Made by a program: the position numbers and the translations under genes
Source of the DNA: Hoeflea sp. IMCC20628
Lineage (GTDB): Bacteria; Pseudomonadota; Alphaproteobacteria; Rhizobiales; Rhizobiaceae
Direction: 5' to 3'
Assembly (NCBI RefSeq): GCF_001011155.1
Contig: NZ_CP011480.1
Span: forward strand, 62,001-126,000
Length of the DNA: 64,000 bases
In this document: in pieces, positions 42,339 to 52,703 of the stretch
Layout of the letters: every line of letters starts with the position of its first letter
How positions within the stretch are numbered: the first letter of the stretch is position 1
Notes under the pieces: generated by a model
The model's input: the letters and a program-made list of their open reading frames with translations, nothing else
Told to the model about the DNA's origin: nothing
Databases searched by the model: none

Positions 42339-44341
42339 ACTACAGACCGGAAATAGACGGACTGCGTGCGATCGCGATTGTATCTGTTCTCGGGTATCAC
42401 TTTTTCCCGGTAGGCGCGCCGAATGGCGGACTGGGTGTTGACGTCTTTTTTGTAATCTCGGGATTCGTCATCACGGCTTCACTCTACTATCGACGCGACC
42501 GAAGCCTATCAAACTTTTTGATCGAGTTTTTCAAACGGCGTGTCAAACGTCTGATGCCCGCACTTCTGGTCATGATCGCGGTGACCGGGGTTGCAATATC
42601 GCTCATGGACCCGGTTCCTGAGCAGAGTATCAACACTGGTATTGCGGCGGCGTTGGGCCTTTCCAACAACTACCTCTACATTATCGCGCAGGACTATTTC
42701 GGGCCGACATCCGCTCTGAATCCCTTTACGCACACATGGTCTCTCGGCGCGGAGGAGCAGTTTTATCTCCTTTTTCCGTTTTTGTTCTGGATCGGGTGGA
42801 AGTTAGGCGGTTGGCTTGGCGCCAGCTTACTGTTGATCAGTTTGGCGCTTTCGTCCTTTGCCGGCTGGCTTCTGATCCAGGGCGACAACCCGCTCGCGGC
42901 TTTCTACATCGTCGTATTCCGGTTCTGGCAGATCGCTTTCGGTGCATTGGTGTTTCTGGCCCAACTCCGGTTTGCGCCGGGGAGACTCAATGCGGCAACT
43001 TTCGCACTCAAGACTGTTTCAGTCCTCGCGCTTGTCGCGTTGTTGTTCATGCCACTTGAAATCGACCGGCAGATTGCGGCGATGGTCTGCATCATCGCGA
43101 CGGGCGCCGCGCTGTACGGTATCGGAGAAAGCACGCGTGCATTTCGGGTGTTGCAAACCGGTGTGACTCCATACTTAGGCAAAATATCCTACTCACTCTA
43201 CCTTTGGCATTGGCCTGTCATGGTCTTTCTGGCTTGGATAATCGGGAAGGGTCCGGCCACGGCAGTAGCCGGCATTGTTGTTTCGATCCTGTTGGCACAT
43301 GTCAGTTGGGCCTATCTGGAACGGCCTCTGCGTGATGCGAGCTGGTCGGCTGTATCACGCCGCGAGTTGGGCGCAGGCCTGCTCGCGATGGTGACAACAG
43401 CAGGTCTTCTGCACATGTACAACACCACCGGAAGGCAGCTGCTCTTGGGTGAGCAGGTGACCTCTGACGCGGAGTTGGGGCGGTCATCTTTATTTCTGCC
43501 CCATGTTTCGGAAAATGGTACTGTCTGGGCTGGGCGGGACTGCACACTTGTCAACAATCAGGACATCGGCAAGATCATTGAGGTTGAACGTTGCACGGTC
43601 AGCGAACCACTCGAAACGGCGCAGTCGCGCGTCCTAATTATTGGCAACAGCTTTGCTCCGGCGTTTGCTGCCGCCTATGACATCAGCTCCATCCATGACG
43701 GTGCAAAGACAAGCTTCATCCTCACTGCAAAGTTCGGCGGCTCGCCGGTACCAGACATCGACTGGCGCTCCCACAGCCGTGAGGCGACCGCCGACTACTG
43801 GGCGCGCGTGGTACCCGTCTTGCTCGCGCAACTTCAGCCTGGAGATCAGGTGCTGCTTATCAGCGATCTGGCGAAACTGTCGCCCGAACAGGACAATGAA
43901 TGGGCCACCAAAGCGCGCGAAGATCTCCGCAAGGGGTTGATTGAATTCAGCGATCAATTGGCTTTGCAGGATATCGGGCTTTCTGTGTTGGGTCCTCTAC
44001 CGTTTATTCGCGAGGCCGACTGTACACCTCAGATGGCCCTTCGCCAGTGGCGCTCTGCCGGGCTTTCTTTGTGCCGCTACTACAGTCGGGACGAAACGGT
44101 GGAACGGTTCGCACCAGTGACAAACCTTCTCGGCTCTCTCGTCACTGCGGGCAAAATCGACGTTCTGGACCTATTTGAGGTCTTCTGTCCCGACGAAGTG
44201 TGCGAATACACAGACAACGATGGCATCTTACTGTATCGCGACGTCTATTCGCATGCCAGTCTGAAAGCGGCATACCGCTCGCGTGCATTGGTGGCCAAGT
44301 GGCTTAAACAAGTCCAAGCCACCTCCAGGGGAATCGAGTGA
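42335..44341 (+). CDS. Membrane O-acyltransferase (OafA/YrhL type) with C-terminal SGNH domain
   Basis: The 668-aa protein starts MNYRPEIDGLRAIAIVSVLGYHFFP and carries the acyltransferase-3 motif GGLGVDVFFVISGFVIT and about ten membrane helices to residue 360 (THTWSLGAEEQFYLLFPF, LGKISYSLYLWHWPVMV). A periplasmic SGNH domain follows, with VLIIGNSFAPAFAAAY and the C-terminal DVYSHASL Asp-His pair. It moves acetyl or other acyl groups across the membrane onto glycans. The last residues are changed by the ISAs1 insertion: ...ATSR-stop became ATSRGIE-stop. Confidence 0.9.
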   Translation: MNYRPEIDGLRAIAIVSVLGYHFFPVGAPNGGLGVDVFFVISGFVITASLYYRRDRSLSNFLIEFFKRRVKRLMPALLVMIAVTGVAISLMDPVPEQSINTGIAAALGLSNNYLYIIAQDYFGPTSALNPFTHTWSLGAEEQFYLLFPFLFWIGWKLGGWLGASLLLISLALSSFAGWLLIQGDNPLAAFYIVVFRFWQIAFGALVFLAQLRFAPGRLNAATFALKTVSVLALVALLFMPLEIDRQIAAMVCIIATGAALYGIGESTRAFRVLQTGVTPYLGKISYSLYLWHWPVMVFLAWIIGKGPATAVAGIVVSILLAHVSWAYLERPLRDASWSAVSRRELGAGLLAMVTTAGLLHMYNTTGRQLLLGEQVTSDAELGRSSLFLPHVSENGTVWAGRDCTLVNNQDIGKIIEVERCTVSEPLETAQSRVLIIGNSFAPAFAAAYDISSIHDGAKTSFILTAKFGGSPVPDIDWRSHSREATADYWARVVPVLLAQLQPGDQVLLISDLAKLSPEQDNEWATKAREDLRKGLIEFSDQLALQDIGLSVLGPLPFIREADCTPQMALRQWRSAGLSLCRYYSRDETVERFAPVTNLLGSLVTAGKIDVLDLFEVFCPDEVCEYTDNDGILLYRDVYSHASLKAAYRSRALVAKWLKQVQATSRGIE

Positions 44342-45576
44342 AACAATCATCTGGCGATGATGCTTGCAAGGTAATCGTCGTCCCAAGCGGCGACTTTTCG
44401 TCTGAGGCGCAGCGAGTCTTTTCCGGCGGCCATTCGGATGAGGTTATGGGCCATGTGCTTGAGCGCGGTGAAATTGGCTGGGGCATGATCTGTTCGAACC
44501 CGGCATTCGTCGTCGCGAAAGACCATGTCCATAACCCAGTGCAGGCTGTTCTCGATTGCCCAATGGCTTCTGACGATTGGTCCCAATTGCCTGGCCGGCA
44601 GCGCCAGGGGGGTAATGTAGAAGCGGGTCTCCCGTTCGATTTTCTCGCCGATTTCGCGCGTGCTCTCGACCATGACGACCGCTTTCAGGCCGGGCCAGTC
44701 ATGGCGTTCCTGGAGCCAGTCTATGTCATGGATGACGGTGGTGGTTCTGGTCTCGATGCGGCCGTGGTCGCCATCGACCGTCTCGTCCCGACTGATGGTC
44801 GTGTCTTTGAAATCGTTGTCTTTCTGCTCGGCGGCGAAGATCGCGACATCGTCGCGCAGCGAACCTTGATTGCCTTTGAGGGCAAGCACGTAATCGGCCT
44901 TCCTGTCGAGGATCTTGTCCGCGATGGCACGCTGGCAACCCATCGCGTCGATCGTCACGATCGCCCCCTCGATGGCAAGCATGTCCAGGAGATTGGGAAT
45001 GGCGGTGATCTCGTTGGCCTTCTCGGCCACCTTGACCTGAGCGAGCACGAGGCGCTGGCGTGCGGCAACGGCCGAGACCATGTGGATCGCCGCCTTGCCG
45101 GCCTTCTTCTCGAACGAGCGGCGCACCGTCTTGCCATCGATGGCGATGATGTCCGCAGGCGCGCCAGTCAGCGCGGCGACCCAGCCGGCAAAGCATTGCT
45201 GGAACTTCTCGGCGTCGAGCGTGGCGAAGATGTCGCCGAGGTGATCGTGCGATGGCGTCCCCGCTCGAAACGGCCGAAAGCGGCGCAGAAAATCAAGCTT
45301 CTTATCCCCAAAGCGGGCGATATCGACGAACGTCTCCGCCCCAGCCAAAACCGCGAGCAAGCTCAGAAGCAGCACTTCGTCGAGGGGATATGCCACCTTG
45401 CCCGGTTGCCGACTGTCCGGCAGATCCGTGAAATACCGAAGAAAGACAACCGCTTCGCCAACCGCACCACAATCCGCCACCACATCATCCATCGCCGTCC
45501 TCCTTCCAAATCAGAGGATCACGACAGATTCAGCTTAATACCCGTTTGTCACGCACTTCTTCACCCGATTGCACTG
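44327..45576 (-). mobile_element. ISAs1-family element with 11-bp direct repeat
   Basis: AAGCCACCTCC occurs at 44316-44326 and 45577-45587, and between them lie inverted ends GGGGAATCGAGTGAA (left) and GTGCAATCGGGTGAA (right, read inward). The element is 1250 bp. The clean duplication points to a recent insertion. It lies across the last codon of the acyltransferase and separates it from ugd. Confidence 0.82.
44347..45492 (-). CDS. ISAs1-family transposase (381 aa)
   Basis: The protein has the family N-terminal region (FLRYFTDLPDSRQPGKVAYPLDEVLLLSLLAVLAGAE). The catalytic parts follow: DIIAIDGKTVRRSFEKKAGK (first Asp), AIVTIDAMGCQRAIADKI (second Asp) and VRSHWAIENSLHWVMDMVF (Glu). It is uninterrupted and probably active. 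Confidence 0.92.
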   Translation of the reverse strand: MDDVVADCGAVGEAVVFLRYFTDLPDSRQPGKVAYPLDEVLLLSLLAVLAGAETFVDIARFGDKKLDFLRRFRPFRAGTPSHDHLGDIFATLDAEKFQQCFAGWVAALTGAPADIIAIDGKTVRRSFEKKAGKAAIHMVSAVAARQRLVLAQVKVAEKANEITAIPNLLDMLAIEGAIVTIDAMGCQRAIADKILDRKADYVLALKGNQGSLRDDVAIFAAEQKDNDFKDTTISRDETVDGDHGRIETRTTTVIHDIDWLQERHDWPGLKAVVMVESTREIGEKIERETRFYITPLALPARQLGPIVRSHWAIENSLHWVMDMVFRDDECRVRTDHAPANFTALKHMAHNLIRMAAGKDSLRLRRKVAAWDDDYLASIIAR

Positions 45577-45659
45577 AAGCCACCTCCCGCTGAACTTGTT
45601 TCTGCTGTTTGAATCATATAATAAACGCGAGATTACGCGCAAAAGGGATTACAGGGACC

Positions 45660-47012
45660 ATGAAAGTCACCGTTTTCGGTACCGGTTATGTTGGTCTCGT
45701 TCAGGCAGCCGTTTTTGCGGATGTTGGGTTTGATGTCGTCTGCTTCGATATCGATAGCCGCAAGATAGAAGCGCTCAATGAAGGAAAAATTCCGATCTAT
45801 GAGCCGGGGCTGGAAAACCTTGTCCAGCGCAACGCTGGCGAAAACCGGTTGCGGTTTAGAACCGATGTAAAGATGGCAGTCGATCACGGCGACATCCAAA
45901 TAATTGCAGTAGGCACACCGACGAATGCTTCCGGAGGGGCCGATCTGAGAAACGTAGAAATGGCCATATCGGCGGTCGCCGAGCACATGACCGATGACAA
46001 GCTCGTCGTCATAAAATCCACGGTTCCCGTCGGCACCGGAGACGCAATCGAGGAAAATATGAGCGTGCGGCTTAACGCGCGTGGATCCGACAAATGTAAG
46101 GTAATTGTCGTTTCAAACCCCGAATTTCTCAAACAGGGTTCGGCCGTCAACGACTGCATGCGCCCGGACCGCATCATCATTGGAACAAATGATCCCGAAG
46201 CCAATTTGATGATGCGCAAGCTCTATGCTCCCTTCAACCGCAACCATGAAAAGTTCATCGTCATGGATCGTCGCTCAGCGGAGCTCACCAAATACGCAGC
46301 AAATTGCATGCTCGCGACTAAGATATCCTTTATCAATGAGATAGCAGCCTTGGCCGATGCTTTGGGTGCCGATATCGAACACATCAGGAAAGGGATCGGC
46401 AGCGATCCGAGGATCGGCTACGATTTTATCTATCCGGGGGTTGGCTACGGTGGGTCCTGCTTTCCCAAAGACGTCAAGGCGTTGGCTCATACGGCTATGG
46501 GCGTCGGTGTCGAACCTTGGCTGCTCAATGCCGTCGAAAAGCGCAATCTTCGCCAAAGATACGCGCTGTTTGACAAGATTGACGCATTTTTCGGGGGTGA
46601 GCTCCAAGGTAAGGTTTTTGCGTTCTGGGGCCTAGCGTTCAAACCCAACACCAATGACATGCGTGAAGCGCCGGCACGTGCATTGATGGAACGACTATGG
46701 GAAGTGGGTGCGACAGTGCATGCCTATGACCCCGAGGCGATGGATGAATGTCGACGCATCTACGGCAATCACGCTCAGCTCGTCATGGCAACAACCAAGG
46801 AAGATGCGCTTGCCGGTGCGGACGCTTTGGTGGTGAACACAGAGTGGAAAGCGTTTCAAGCGCCTGATTTTGATCTCATCAGCCGCTCGCTCAAGGCCCA
46901 AGTCGTGTTTGACGGGCGAAACATTTACGATCTCAACACAGTGCGTGGCCATGGCTTGACGTATTTCGGCATCGGGCGGTCATCCAATACTGTGGTGCAC
47001 GGAACCGAATGA
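45660..47012 (+). CDS. ugd: UDP-glucose 6-dehydrogenase
   Basis: The protein of about 450 aa starts MKVTVFGTGYVGLVQAAVF (NAD Rossmann loop). It contains STVPVGTGDAIEENM, the catalytic Cys in GVGYGGSCFPKDVKALA (about residues 260-276) and FKPNTNDMREAPA. It oxidises UDP-glucose to UDP-glucuronate with two NAD+. The start at 45660 begins the conserved fold; the frame upstream is not conserved. It supplies an acidic sugar for the polysaccharide, directly or after conversion. Confidence 0.95.
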   Translation: MKVTVFGTGYVGLVQAAVFADVGFDVVCFDIDSRKIEALNEGKIPIYEPGLENLVQRNAGENRLRFRTDVKMAVDHGDIQIIAVGTPTNASGGADLRNVEMAISAVAEHMTDDKLVVIKSTVPVGTGDAIEENMSVRLNARGSDKCKVIVVSNPEFLKQGSAVNDCMRPDRIIIGTNDPEANLMMRKLYAPFNRNHEKFIVMDRRSAELTKYAANCMLATKISFINEIAALADALGADIEHIRKGIGSDPRIGYDFIYPGVGYGGSCFPKDVKALAHTAMGVGVEPWLLNAVEKRNLRQRYALFDKIDAFFGGELQGKVFAFWGLAFKPNTNDMREAPARALMERLWEVGATVHAYDPEAMDECRRIYGNHAQLVMATTKEDALAGADALVVNTEWKAFQAPDFDLISRSLKAQVVFDGRNIYDLNTVRGHGLTYFGIGRSSNTVVHGTE

Positions 47013-47310
47013 GCGCCATAAAGACCTGACATAGCAGCTGGGATAGTGTCTAAGTCCATAGTCGGGGCGGACACCGCAACAGATCACGAGGAAAAATTCG
47101 ATGCCCATGGGAAATATCAGAATTGGGTGACTTTTCGCGCGCCGATACATGCCGCAACAAGCCTTGAACGCATGAATTGAAAGCGATCTCTTTCGACGAT
47201 AAGTTTATGGCCACTGAATACGTCATCGCGATAACATGACGTTGAGGCGACATATTTACCCGCTATCGGAATCACCTGTACTGGAATCACAAATGGAAGT
47301 TGGTGGGGAC

Positions 47311-48246
47311 ATGAAAGACAAGCCGAACGATCTTACCATCCTCATGGCGACGTATGAGGGCGAAAAATTCCTTCAATCTCAACTGGCATCCTTTGCGGAG
47401 CAGGATACGCAGCATATCCAAATCAACGTCTCCGACGACAGCCGATCTGACCGGACACGCGATGCACTTTCTGAACAGATAAAAGACTTTCGGAACTATG
47501 ATCTGCACTACTCCGAAGGGCCACGAAAAGGTTTCGTGGAAAATTTTCGGGCGCTCATACTCAACTGCACTCCGCAAACCCGTTATTTTGCCTTCAGCGA
47601 TCAAGATGATATTTGGCTGCCGGACAAGACCAGCCGTTCGTTAACGTGGTTGCAGGAACAACCATCCGATGTGCCCGCACTTTATTGCGGACGCACGCAA
47701 ATGATTGATCAGGATGGTCGTGACATGCGGCGGCTGTCTCCACTTTTTTCACGAGCCCCAGCGTTTAAAAACGCTTTGGTCCAGTCGATCGCCGGCGGCA
47801 ACACCATGACGATGAACCGAGCCGCGTTCGTCTTATTGAAGCGGTCGCTCGTGAAAGGAACGCCTATCAGCCATGATTGGTGGGCCTATATCATGGTCAC
47901 CGGGGCCGGTGGCGCGATAAAATACGATCCGCAACCGCTTACACTTTATCGCCAACATGGCGACAACATCGTAGGAGAAAACAGCTCCTACGCCGCCCGT
48001 GCGGCGCGTCTTCAAATGGTTATGGATGGGACTTGGCGACGCTGGCAGGACGTACACCTGAAATTGCTTGCCGACAATTGGGAAGAGCTGACGCCTGATG
48101 CCCAGTCAGTGACCAACTCTTTCATGGAAGCGAGACGAATATCACCCATAGGGCGCTTGAATTGGCTCCGACAATCTGGTGTATGGAGACAAACCAAATT
48201 CGGCACCGCTTCGTTGTACATAGCGACACTGGCAGGGCGGCTGTGA
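47311..48246 (+). CDS. Glycosyltransferase family 2 (rhamnosyl/GalNAc transferase-like)
   Basis: The protein of about 311 aa starts MKDKPNDLTILMATYEGEKFLQSQL. GT-A features are NVSDDSRSDRT, YFAFSDQDDIWLPDKT (DxD region), AGGNTMTMNRAAF and SHDWWAYIMVTGAGG. The pattern SDQDDxW...HDWW...YRQHGxN is that of GT2 enzymes that often transfer rhamnose. The start could also be at 47293. It lies directly before the rhamnose pathway genes, consistent with a dTDP-rhamnosyl donor. Confidence 0.88.
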   Translation: MKDKPNDLTILMATYEGEKFLQSQLASFAEQDTQHIQINVSDDSRSDRTRDALSEQIKDFRNYDLHYSEGPRKGFVENFRALILNCTPQTRYFAFSDQDDIWLPDKTSRSLTWLQEQPSDVPALYCGRTQMIDQDGRDMRRLSPLFSRAPAFKNALVQSIAGGNTMTMNRAAFVLLKRSLVKGTPISHDWWAYIMVTGAGGAIKYDPQPLTLYRQHGDNIVGENSSYAARAARLQMVMDGTWRRWQDVHLKLLADNWEELTPDAQSVTNSFMEARRISPIGRLNWLRQSGVWRQTKFGTASLYIATLAGRL

Positions 48247-48285
48247 CAAGAATGACCGTTTATCGGCAATGAAAGGTAGATTATC

Positions 48286-49146
48286 ATGAAGGGCATCATT
48301 CTTGCGGGCGGATCGGGATCGCGCCTTTTTCCATGTACAATTGCTGTTTCCAAACAACTGCTTCCCGTCTACGACAAGCCAATGATTTACTATCCTCTTT
48401 CGGTGCTCATGCTTGCCGGAATCCGGGATATATTGGTGATCACCACTCCGCAGGATGCGGCGCAATTCACCGCACTTCTTGGCGACGGCTCCCACTTTGG
48501 CGTCAACATCTCTTATGCGACCCAAGCCGCACCCAACGGGCTTGCGGAAGCGTTCATCATCGGGCGGGAATTCGTCGGCAACGACAATGTTGCACTCATT
48601 CTCGGTGACAACATATTCTACGGTGACAGGCTTTCGCAAATATGCCGGGACGCCATAAGCAACGAAGACGGCGCGACAGTCTTTGCATACAAGGTTACCG
48701 ATCCCGAGCGCTATGGTGTGGTGGATTTTGACGAAAACCGCCGAGCAATCTCGATCGAAGAAAAGCCTGCGAAACCGAAATCTAATTGGGCGGTGACTGG
48801 TCTGTATTTTTATGACAATGACGTTTTGGATATCGCAGCCGGCATCAAACCTTCTATGCGTGGCGAATTGGAGATCACGGACGTCAACCGCGCTTATCTC
48901 GAAAGAGGAAAGCTTCAGGTGGCGAAGTTCGGTCGCGGTTTTGCATGGCTCGATACAGGGACGCACGATAGCCTGCACGAGGCAAGTGCCTTTGTACGCA
49001 CCATTGAGCACCGCCAGGGCATCAAAATTGCCTGCCCGGAAGAGATCGCATTCAACAGTCAGTGGATTGATGCCGAGAAAGTTGAAAGCCGTGCACAGTT
49101 TCTAGGAAAGACAAGCTATGCAAAATATCTGCGAAGCTTGGTGTAA
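48286..49146 (+). CDS. rmlA: Glucose-1-phosphate thymidylyltransferase
   Basis: The 286-aa protein begins [39 protein letters not shown], the nucleotidyltransferase loop of RmlA. It contains [30 protein letters not shown] and [11 protein letters not shown]. It makes dTDP-glucose from glucose-1-phosphate and dTTP, the first step to dTDP-rhamnose. The order rmlA-rmlC-rmlB-rmlD is tight, with short gaps. Confidence 0.96.
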   Translation: MKGIILAGGSGSRLFPCTIAVSKQLLPVYDKPMIYYPLSVLMLAGIRDILVITTPQDAAQFTALLGDGSHFGVNISYATQAAPNGLAEAFIIGREFVGNDNVALILGDNIFYGDRLSQICRDAISNEDGATVFAYKVTDPERYGVVDFDENRRAISIEEKPAKPKSNWAVTGLYFYDNDVLDIAAGIKPSMRGELEITDVNRAYLERGKLQVAKFGRGFAWLDTGTHDSLHEASAFVRTIEHRQGIKIACPEEIAFNSQWIDAEKVESRAQFLGKTSYAKYLRSLV

Positions 49147-49156
49147 ACGGTTGATA

Positions 49157-49729
49157 ATGACAACAAATAAAGAGACCGCCATCTCCGGAGTATTGGAGAT
49201 ATATCCGGACCGGTTTGATGATGATCGCGGTTTTTTCTCGGAGATCTATAACCTCCGCAGACTTGCGGCGCTTGGTATCAACGAGACTTTTGTTCAGGAT
49301 AATCTTTCATTATCGACGTATCCACCGGTTTTGCGCGGATTGCACTTCCAGCGCAGACCCCATGCACAAGCCAAACTCATAGGCGTGATGACCGGTTCCA
49401 TTTTTGACGTGATCGTTGATATCCGGGAGGGATCTCCGACCTACAAGCAGTGGTTCGGGCTGAAAATTTCGGCGAAGAAGGGGAACCAGCTTTTTGTTCC
49501 GAAGGGCTTCGCGCACGGTTTCTTGACACTGGAAGCCAACACCAGCGTTTTCTACAAAGTTACTGATTACTACTCGAAAGAAGATGAGCGGAGCATACGC
49601 TACGACGATCCGGACATAGGGATCACGTGGCCTGCCACCTCGGATGACCCCATCATTTCCGACAAGGACAAAGCTGCGCCCATGTTGGTCGATGTTGACA
49701 ATAACTACAAGTATTTAGGAGGAACATGA
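49157..49729 (+). CDS. rmlC: dTDP-4-dehydrorhamnose 3,5-epimerase
   Basis: The 190-aa cupin starts [29 protein letters not shown]. It carries [24 protein letters not shown] (active-site His in RGLHFQ), [17 protein letters not shown] and [12 protein letters not shown]. It epimerises C3 and C5 of dTDP-4-keto-6-deoxyglucose. The start chosen is the conserved one, after the end of rmlA. Confidence 0.95.
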   Translation: MTTNKETAISGVLEIYPDRFDDDRGFFSEIYNLRRLAALGINETFVQDNLSLSTYPPVLRGLHFQRRPHAQAKLIGVMTGSIFDVIVDIREGSPTYKQWFGLKISAKKGNQLFVPKGFAHGFLTLEANTSVFYKVTDYYSKEDERSIRYDDPDIGITWPATSDDPIISDKDKAAPMLVDVDNNYKYLGGT

Positions 49730-49730
49730 C

Positions 49731-50783
49731 ATGCGTATTCTCGTGACAGGTGGCGCAGGCTTTATCGGATCGGCTGTTTGCCGACACTTCGTGAGGGCAA
49801 ATCACGAGGTGATCAATGTCGATAAGTTGACCTACGCTGGAAATCTGGCCTCTTTGAAGGAGGTGGAAAACCGGGAAAACTACACGTTTGTGAACGCTGA
49901 TATTCGCGACTACGACAAGATACTCGAGCTGATGCAGACATCTGAAGTGGATGGCGTGATGCATTTGGCCGCCGAGAGCCACGTTGACCGATCCATCGAT
50001 GGACCCGATATCTTCGTGGACACCAATGTGGTCGGCACGGTTGCCCTTCTCAGGGCTGCGACCAAATTTCGTGACGGTCTGGATGCGAAACGGCGCGACA
50101 GTTTCCGTTTCCTCCACGTTTCCACCGATGAAGTCTATGGTGATTTGCCTTTCGATAGCGGCTTTTTCACTGAAACGACCCCATATTCTCCGTCGTCGCC
50201 CTACTCTGCGTCAAAGGCAGCATCCGACCACTTCGTGCGTGCATGGTATCACACCTACGGTCTGCCGATTGTGGTTACAAACTGCTCCAACAATTATGGG
50301 CCTTATCATTTTCCTGAGAAGCTAATCCCGCTTGTCCTGCTCAACGCAATGGATGGCGCAGAACTACCCATCTACGGTCGCGGGGAGAATGTCCGCGATT
50401 GGCTCTATGTAGAGGATCATGTGCGCGCCCTTGAACGAGTCATTACCAGGGGGACGGTGGGAGAAACCTACAACATCGGCGGCAACAACGAGCGCACCAA
50501 TCTCAGTGTCGTCGAAGCCATCTGTGACATACTCGATCGACAAAAACCACGGTCAGACGGCAAGTCTTACCGCGAGCAGATCGTGTTTGTGACAGACCGT
50601 CCCGGACACGACCGGCGCTATGCAATTGACGCTACGAAAATCCGCACGGAAATTAACTGGGAACCCAGTGAAACGTTTGAGAGCGGCTTGGCAAAGACGA
50701 TCAGCTGGTACATTGATAACCCTTGGTGGTGGTCGCCTCTGCGCGACACCGACGCCCGCAAACGCCGGGGGCAAAAACAATAG
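49731..50783 (+). CDS. rmlB: dTDP-glucose 4,6-dehydratase
   Basis: The 350-aa extended SDR enzyme has [20 protein letters not shown] (NAD loop), [29 protein letters not shown] and the YxxxK in [12 protein letters not shown]. It converts dTDP-glucose to dTDP-4-keto-6-deoxyglucose, the branch point shared by rhamnose synthesis and the 2,3-dehydratase encoded at 39.4 kb. An AGGAGG-like site lies just upstream. Confidence 0.96.
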   Translation: MRILVTGGAGFIGSAVCRHFVRANHEVINVDKLTYAGNLASLKEVENRENYTFVNADIRDYDKILELMQTSEVDGVMHLAAESHVDRSIDGPDIFVDTNVVGTVALLRAATKFRDGLDAKRRDSFRFLHVSTDEVYGDLPFDSGFFTETTPYSPSSPYSASKAASDHFVRAWYHTYGLPIVVTNCSNNYGPYHFPEKLIPLVLLNAMDGAELPIYGRGENVRDWLYVEDHVRALERVITRGTVGETYNIGGNNERTNLSVVEAICDILDRQKPRSDGKSYREQIVFVTDRPGHDRRYAIDATKIRTEINWEPSETFESGLAKTISWYIDNPWWWSPLRDTDARKRRGQKQ

Positions 50784-50799
50784 CGGTCAGGTGTCAAGC

Positions 50800-51699
50800 G
50801 TGAGAATTCTCGTCACTGGAACTTCTGGACAGATTGTCACCGCTCTTAAGCAACGCTGCGAAGAAATAAGAGATATCGAGCTCATAGCTGTAGGCCGTCC
50901 GGAATTGGAACTTTGCCAGCCGCAGGACATAGCGAGAACCGTTGCGCGCCATGTGCCCGATATCGTCGTGTCTGCCGCGGCGTTCACCGCCGTCGATTTG
51001 GCGGAGGACGAGCCCGAAACTGTTATGCGCATGAATGGCGACAGCGCAGGTGAAGTGGCTCTTGGAGCCGCCATGGTCGGGGCACCCGTCATTCAGCTGT
51101 CTACCGATTATGTCTATGACGGCACCAAACCATTCGCATGGACGGAGGACGACCCTGTCAATCCGATGTCGGTATATGGCAAGAGCAAGCTCGCCGGAGA
51201 ACGGAATGTCATGGCCGCGAATCCAAGGCATGTCATACTGCGAACGGCTTGGGTTTATTCGCCTTTCGGAAAGAACTTCGTCACAACCATGCTGGCGCTC
51301 GCGCGGGAACGCGCTGAGCTGAACGTTGTCGATGATCAATATGGCTGCCCAACGTCCGCCTTTAATGTAGCTGACGGTATACTTTGTGCAATCGAGCGTT
51401 TGTATTCCCCCGACGCGAGCGGTGATGAGTTGTGGGGCATCTACAATCTCGCAGGAACCGGAACAGCAACTTGGTGCGATCTTGCGCGAGAGATATTTTG
51501 GCAAAGCAAGAAACTGGGTCTTCCAGCATCCAACGTGATATCAATCGCAACCGAGGACTTTCCAACCAAGGCTATTCGCCCGAAAAACTCAAGGCTGGAT
51601 TGCTCAAAATTCGAAAAGACCTTCGGCTTTCGTTGCCCTCGTTGGACTACCTCTTTGGAACACAGTTTGGAGTACATCGCCCGGTACAATTACAGATAG
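50800..51699 (+). CDS. rmlD: dTDP-4-dehydrorhamnose reductase
   Basis: The 299-aa SDR starts at GTG giving (M)RILVTGTSGQIVTALKQR. It shows AAAFTAVDLAEDEPE, LSTDYVYDGTKPFAWTEDD, the YxxxK in VYGKSKLAGE and LRTAWVYSPFGKNFV. It reduces C4 with NADPH, giving dTDP-L-rhamnose. It lies 16 bp after rmlB. IS debris follows within 60 bp. Confidence 0.95.
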   Translation: MRILVTGTSGQIVTALKQRCEEIRDIELIAVGRPELELCQPQDIARTVARHVPDIVVSAAAFTAVDLAEDEPETVMRMNGDSAGEVALGAAMVGAPVIQLSTDYVYDGTKPFAWTEDDPVNPMSVYGKSKLAGERNVMAANPRHVILRTAWVYSPFGKNFVTTMLALARERAELNVVDDQYGCPTSAFNVADGILCAIERLYSPDASGDELWGIYNLAGTGTATWCDLAREIFWQSKKLGLPASNVISIATEDFPTKAIRPKNSRLDCSKFEKTFGFRCPRWTTSLEHSLEYIARYNYR

Positions 51700-51756
51700 T
51701 CGCTGTGGTGATGTCAGGTTAACGAGACGAGTGCGAGTTCGACTTGCTCGAAGTGA

Positions 51757-51983
51757 TCATGGGGCGGTTCCGGCCATGCCTTTCCAATGTGCGAACGCCC
51801 TGAGACGATGCAGATGGACGTCGATGGCTGTCTTTCTCAGGTGGGTTGGAACGAAGAGATTTCGGATTGCGGAGAAGACGCTGATGAAACGTTGCAACGC
51901 GCCTGGCGAACGGAACCGCTGCATTACCCGTTCCCGTTTTCGCAGCGGCAGGTGCGAGTTTTCGGCTCGATTGTTTAACCCCT
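51757..51983 (-). pseudogene. IS6-family transposase, C-terminal remnant
   Basis: On the minus strand GLNNRAENSHLPLRKRERVMQRFRSPGALQRFISVFSAIR and the natural end LRAFAHWKGMAGTAP are visible. The upstream part is cut by the IS3 left end at 51984. It is inactive and belongs to a third IS6 subgroup in the window. Confidence 0.8.
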
Positions 51984-52017
51984 TGGCCTGCCCCCAAGGG
52001 GTGATCCGGATTCAATG

Positions 52018-52701
52018 TTAGTGCATGCTCGGCCTGACCGCTACCGCCGGAGTTGAAGTCGGCCCGTTTTCGCGAGACCAAACTGTGGCTTCAGGTGCCG
52101 GTGGCTTGTAGTTCAGTGATGAGTGAGGACGCACGGTGTTGTAGTGCTGTCGCCAGCCCTCGATGCTGATCTTTGCCTCCTTGAGCGTGTAGAAGATTTC
52201 TCCGTTGAGCAGTTCGTCCCTGAGCTTCGAGTTGAAGCTTTCGCAATAACCATTCTCCCAAGGGCTGCCCGGCATGATGTAGGCCGTTTTGACACCAACC
52301 AGCGCAATCCACTCCCTCAAAGCCTTGGCGATGCATTCTCGCGTGAACTCGTCGATCACATTGAGCATGCGGATTTTCCTTCCATTGTGCGTGCGGTCCT
52401 CGACAAAATCATAAGACCAGACATGGTTGGGGTATTCCGGCTGAAGCCGGATGCACGAACTGTCGTTCAGCCAGAGCCGACCGCGCTTGGGTTGCTTGGA
52501 TGGAACCTTCAGCCCCTCACGCCGCCATATTCGCTCAACCCGTTTGACGTTCACAAGCCAGCCTGCCTGATGCAGCATCGCCGTGATGCGACGATAGCCA
52601 TATCGGCCATACTGGAGAGCGAGTGCCGTGATGTCGGCGGTCAATGCCGCTTCATCATCCGGGGTCTTTGCGACTTTGCGCTGCGTGGAACGATGCTGAC
52701 T
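52018..52701 (-). pseudogene. IS3 orfB, C-terminal part (N-terminal part at 53757-53841)
   Basis: The integrase domain is intact: KRVERIWRREGLKVPSKQPKR, WSYDFVEDRTHNGRKIRMLNVIDEFTRECIA (first Asp), GSPWENGYCESFNSKLRDELLNGE (Glu) and RPHSSLNYKPPAPE. Upstream, SQHRSTQRKVAKTPDDEAALTADI runs to the IS630 boundary. The missing N-terminus (LLANDERGACVDHVTEELGVSERRACRVL) lies on the other side of the IS630 at 53757-53841. Confidence 0.85.
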
Positions 52702-52703
52702 TA

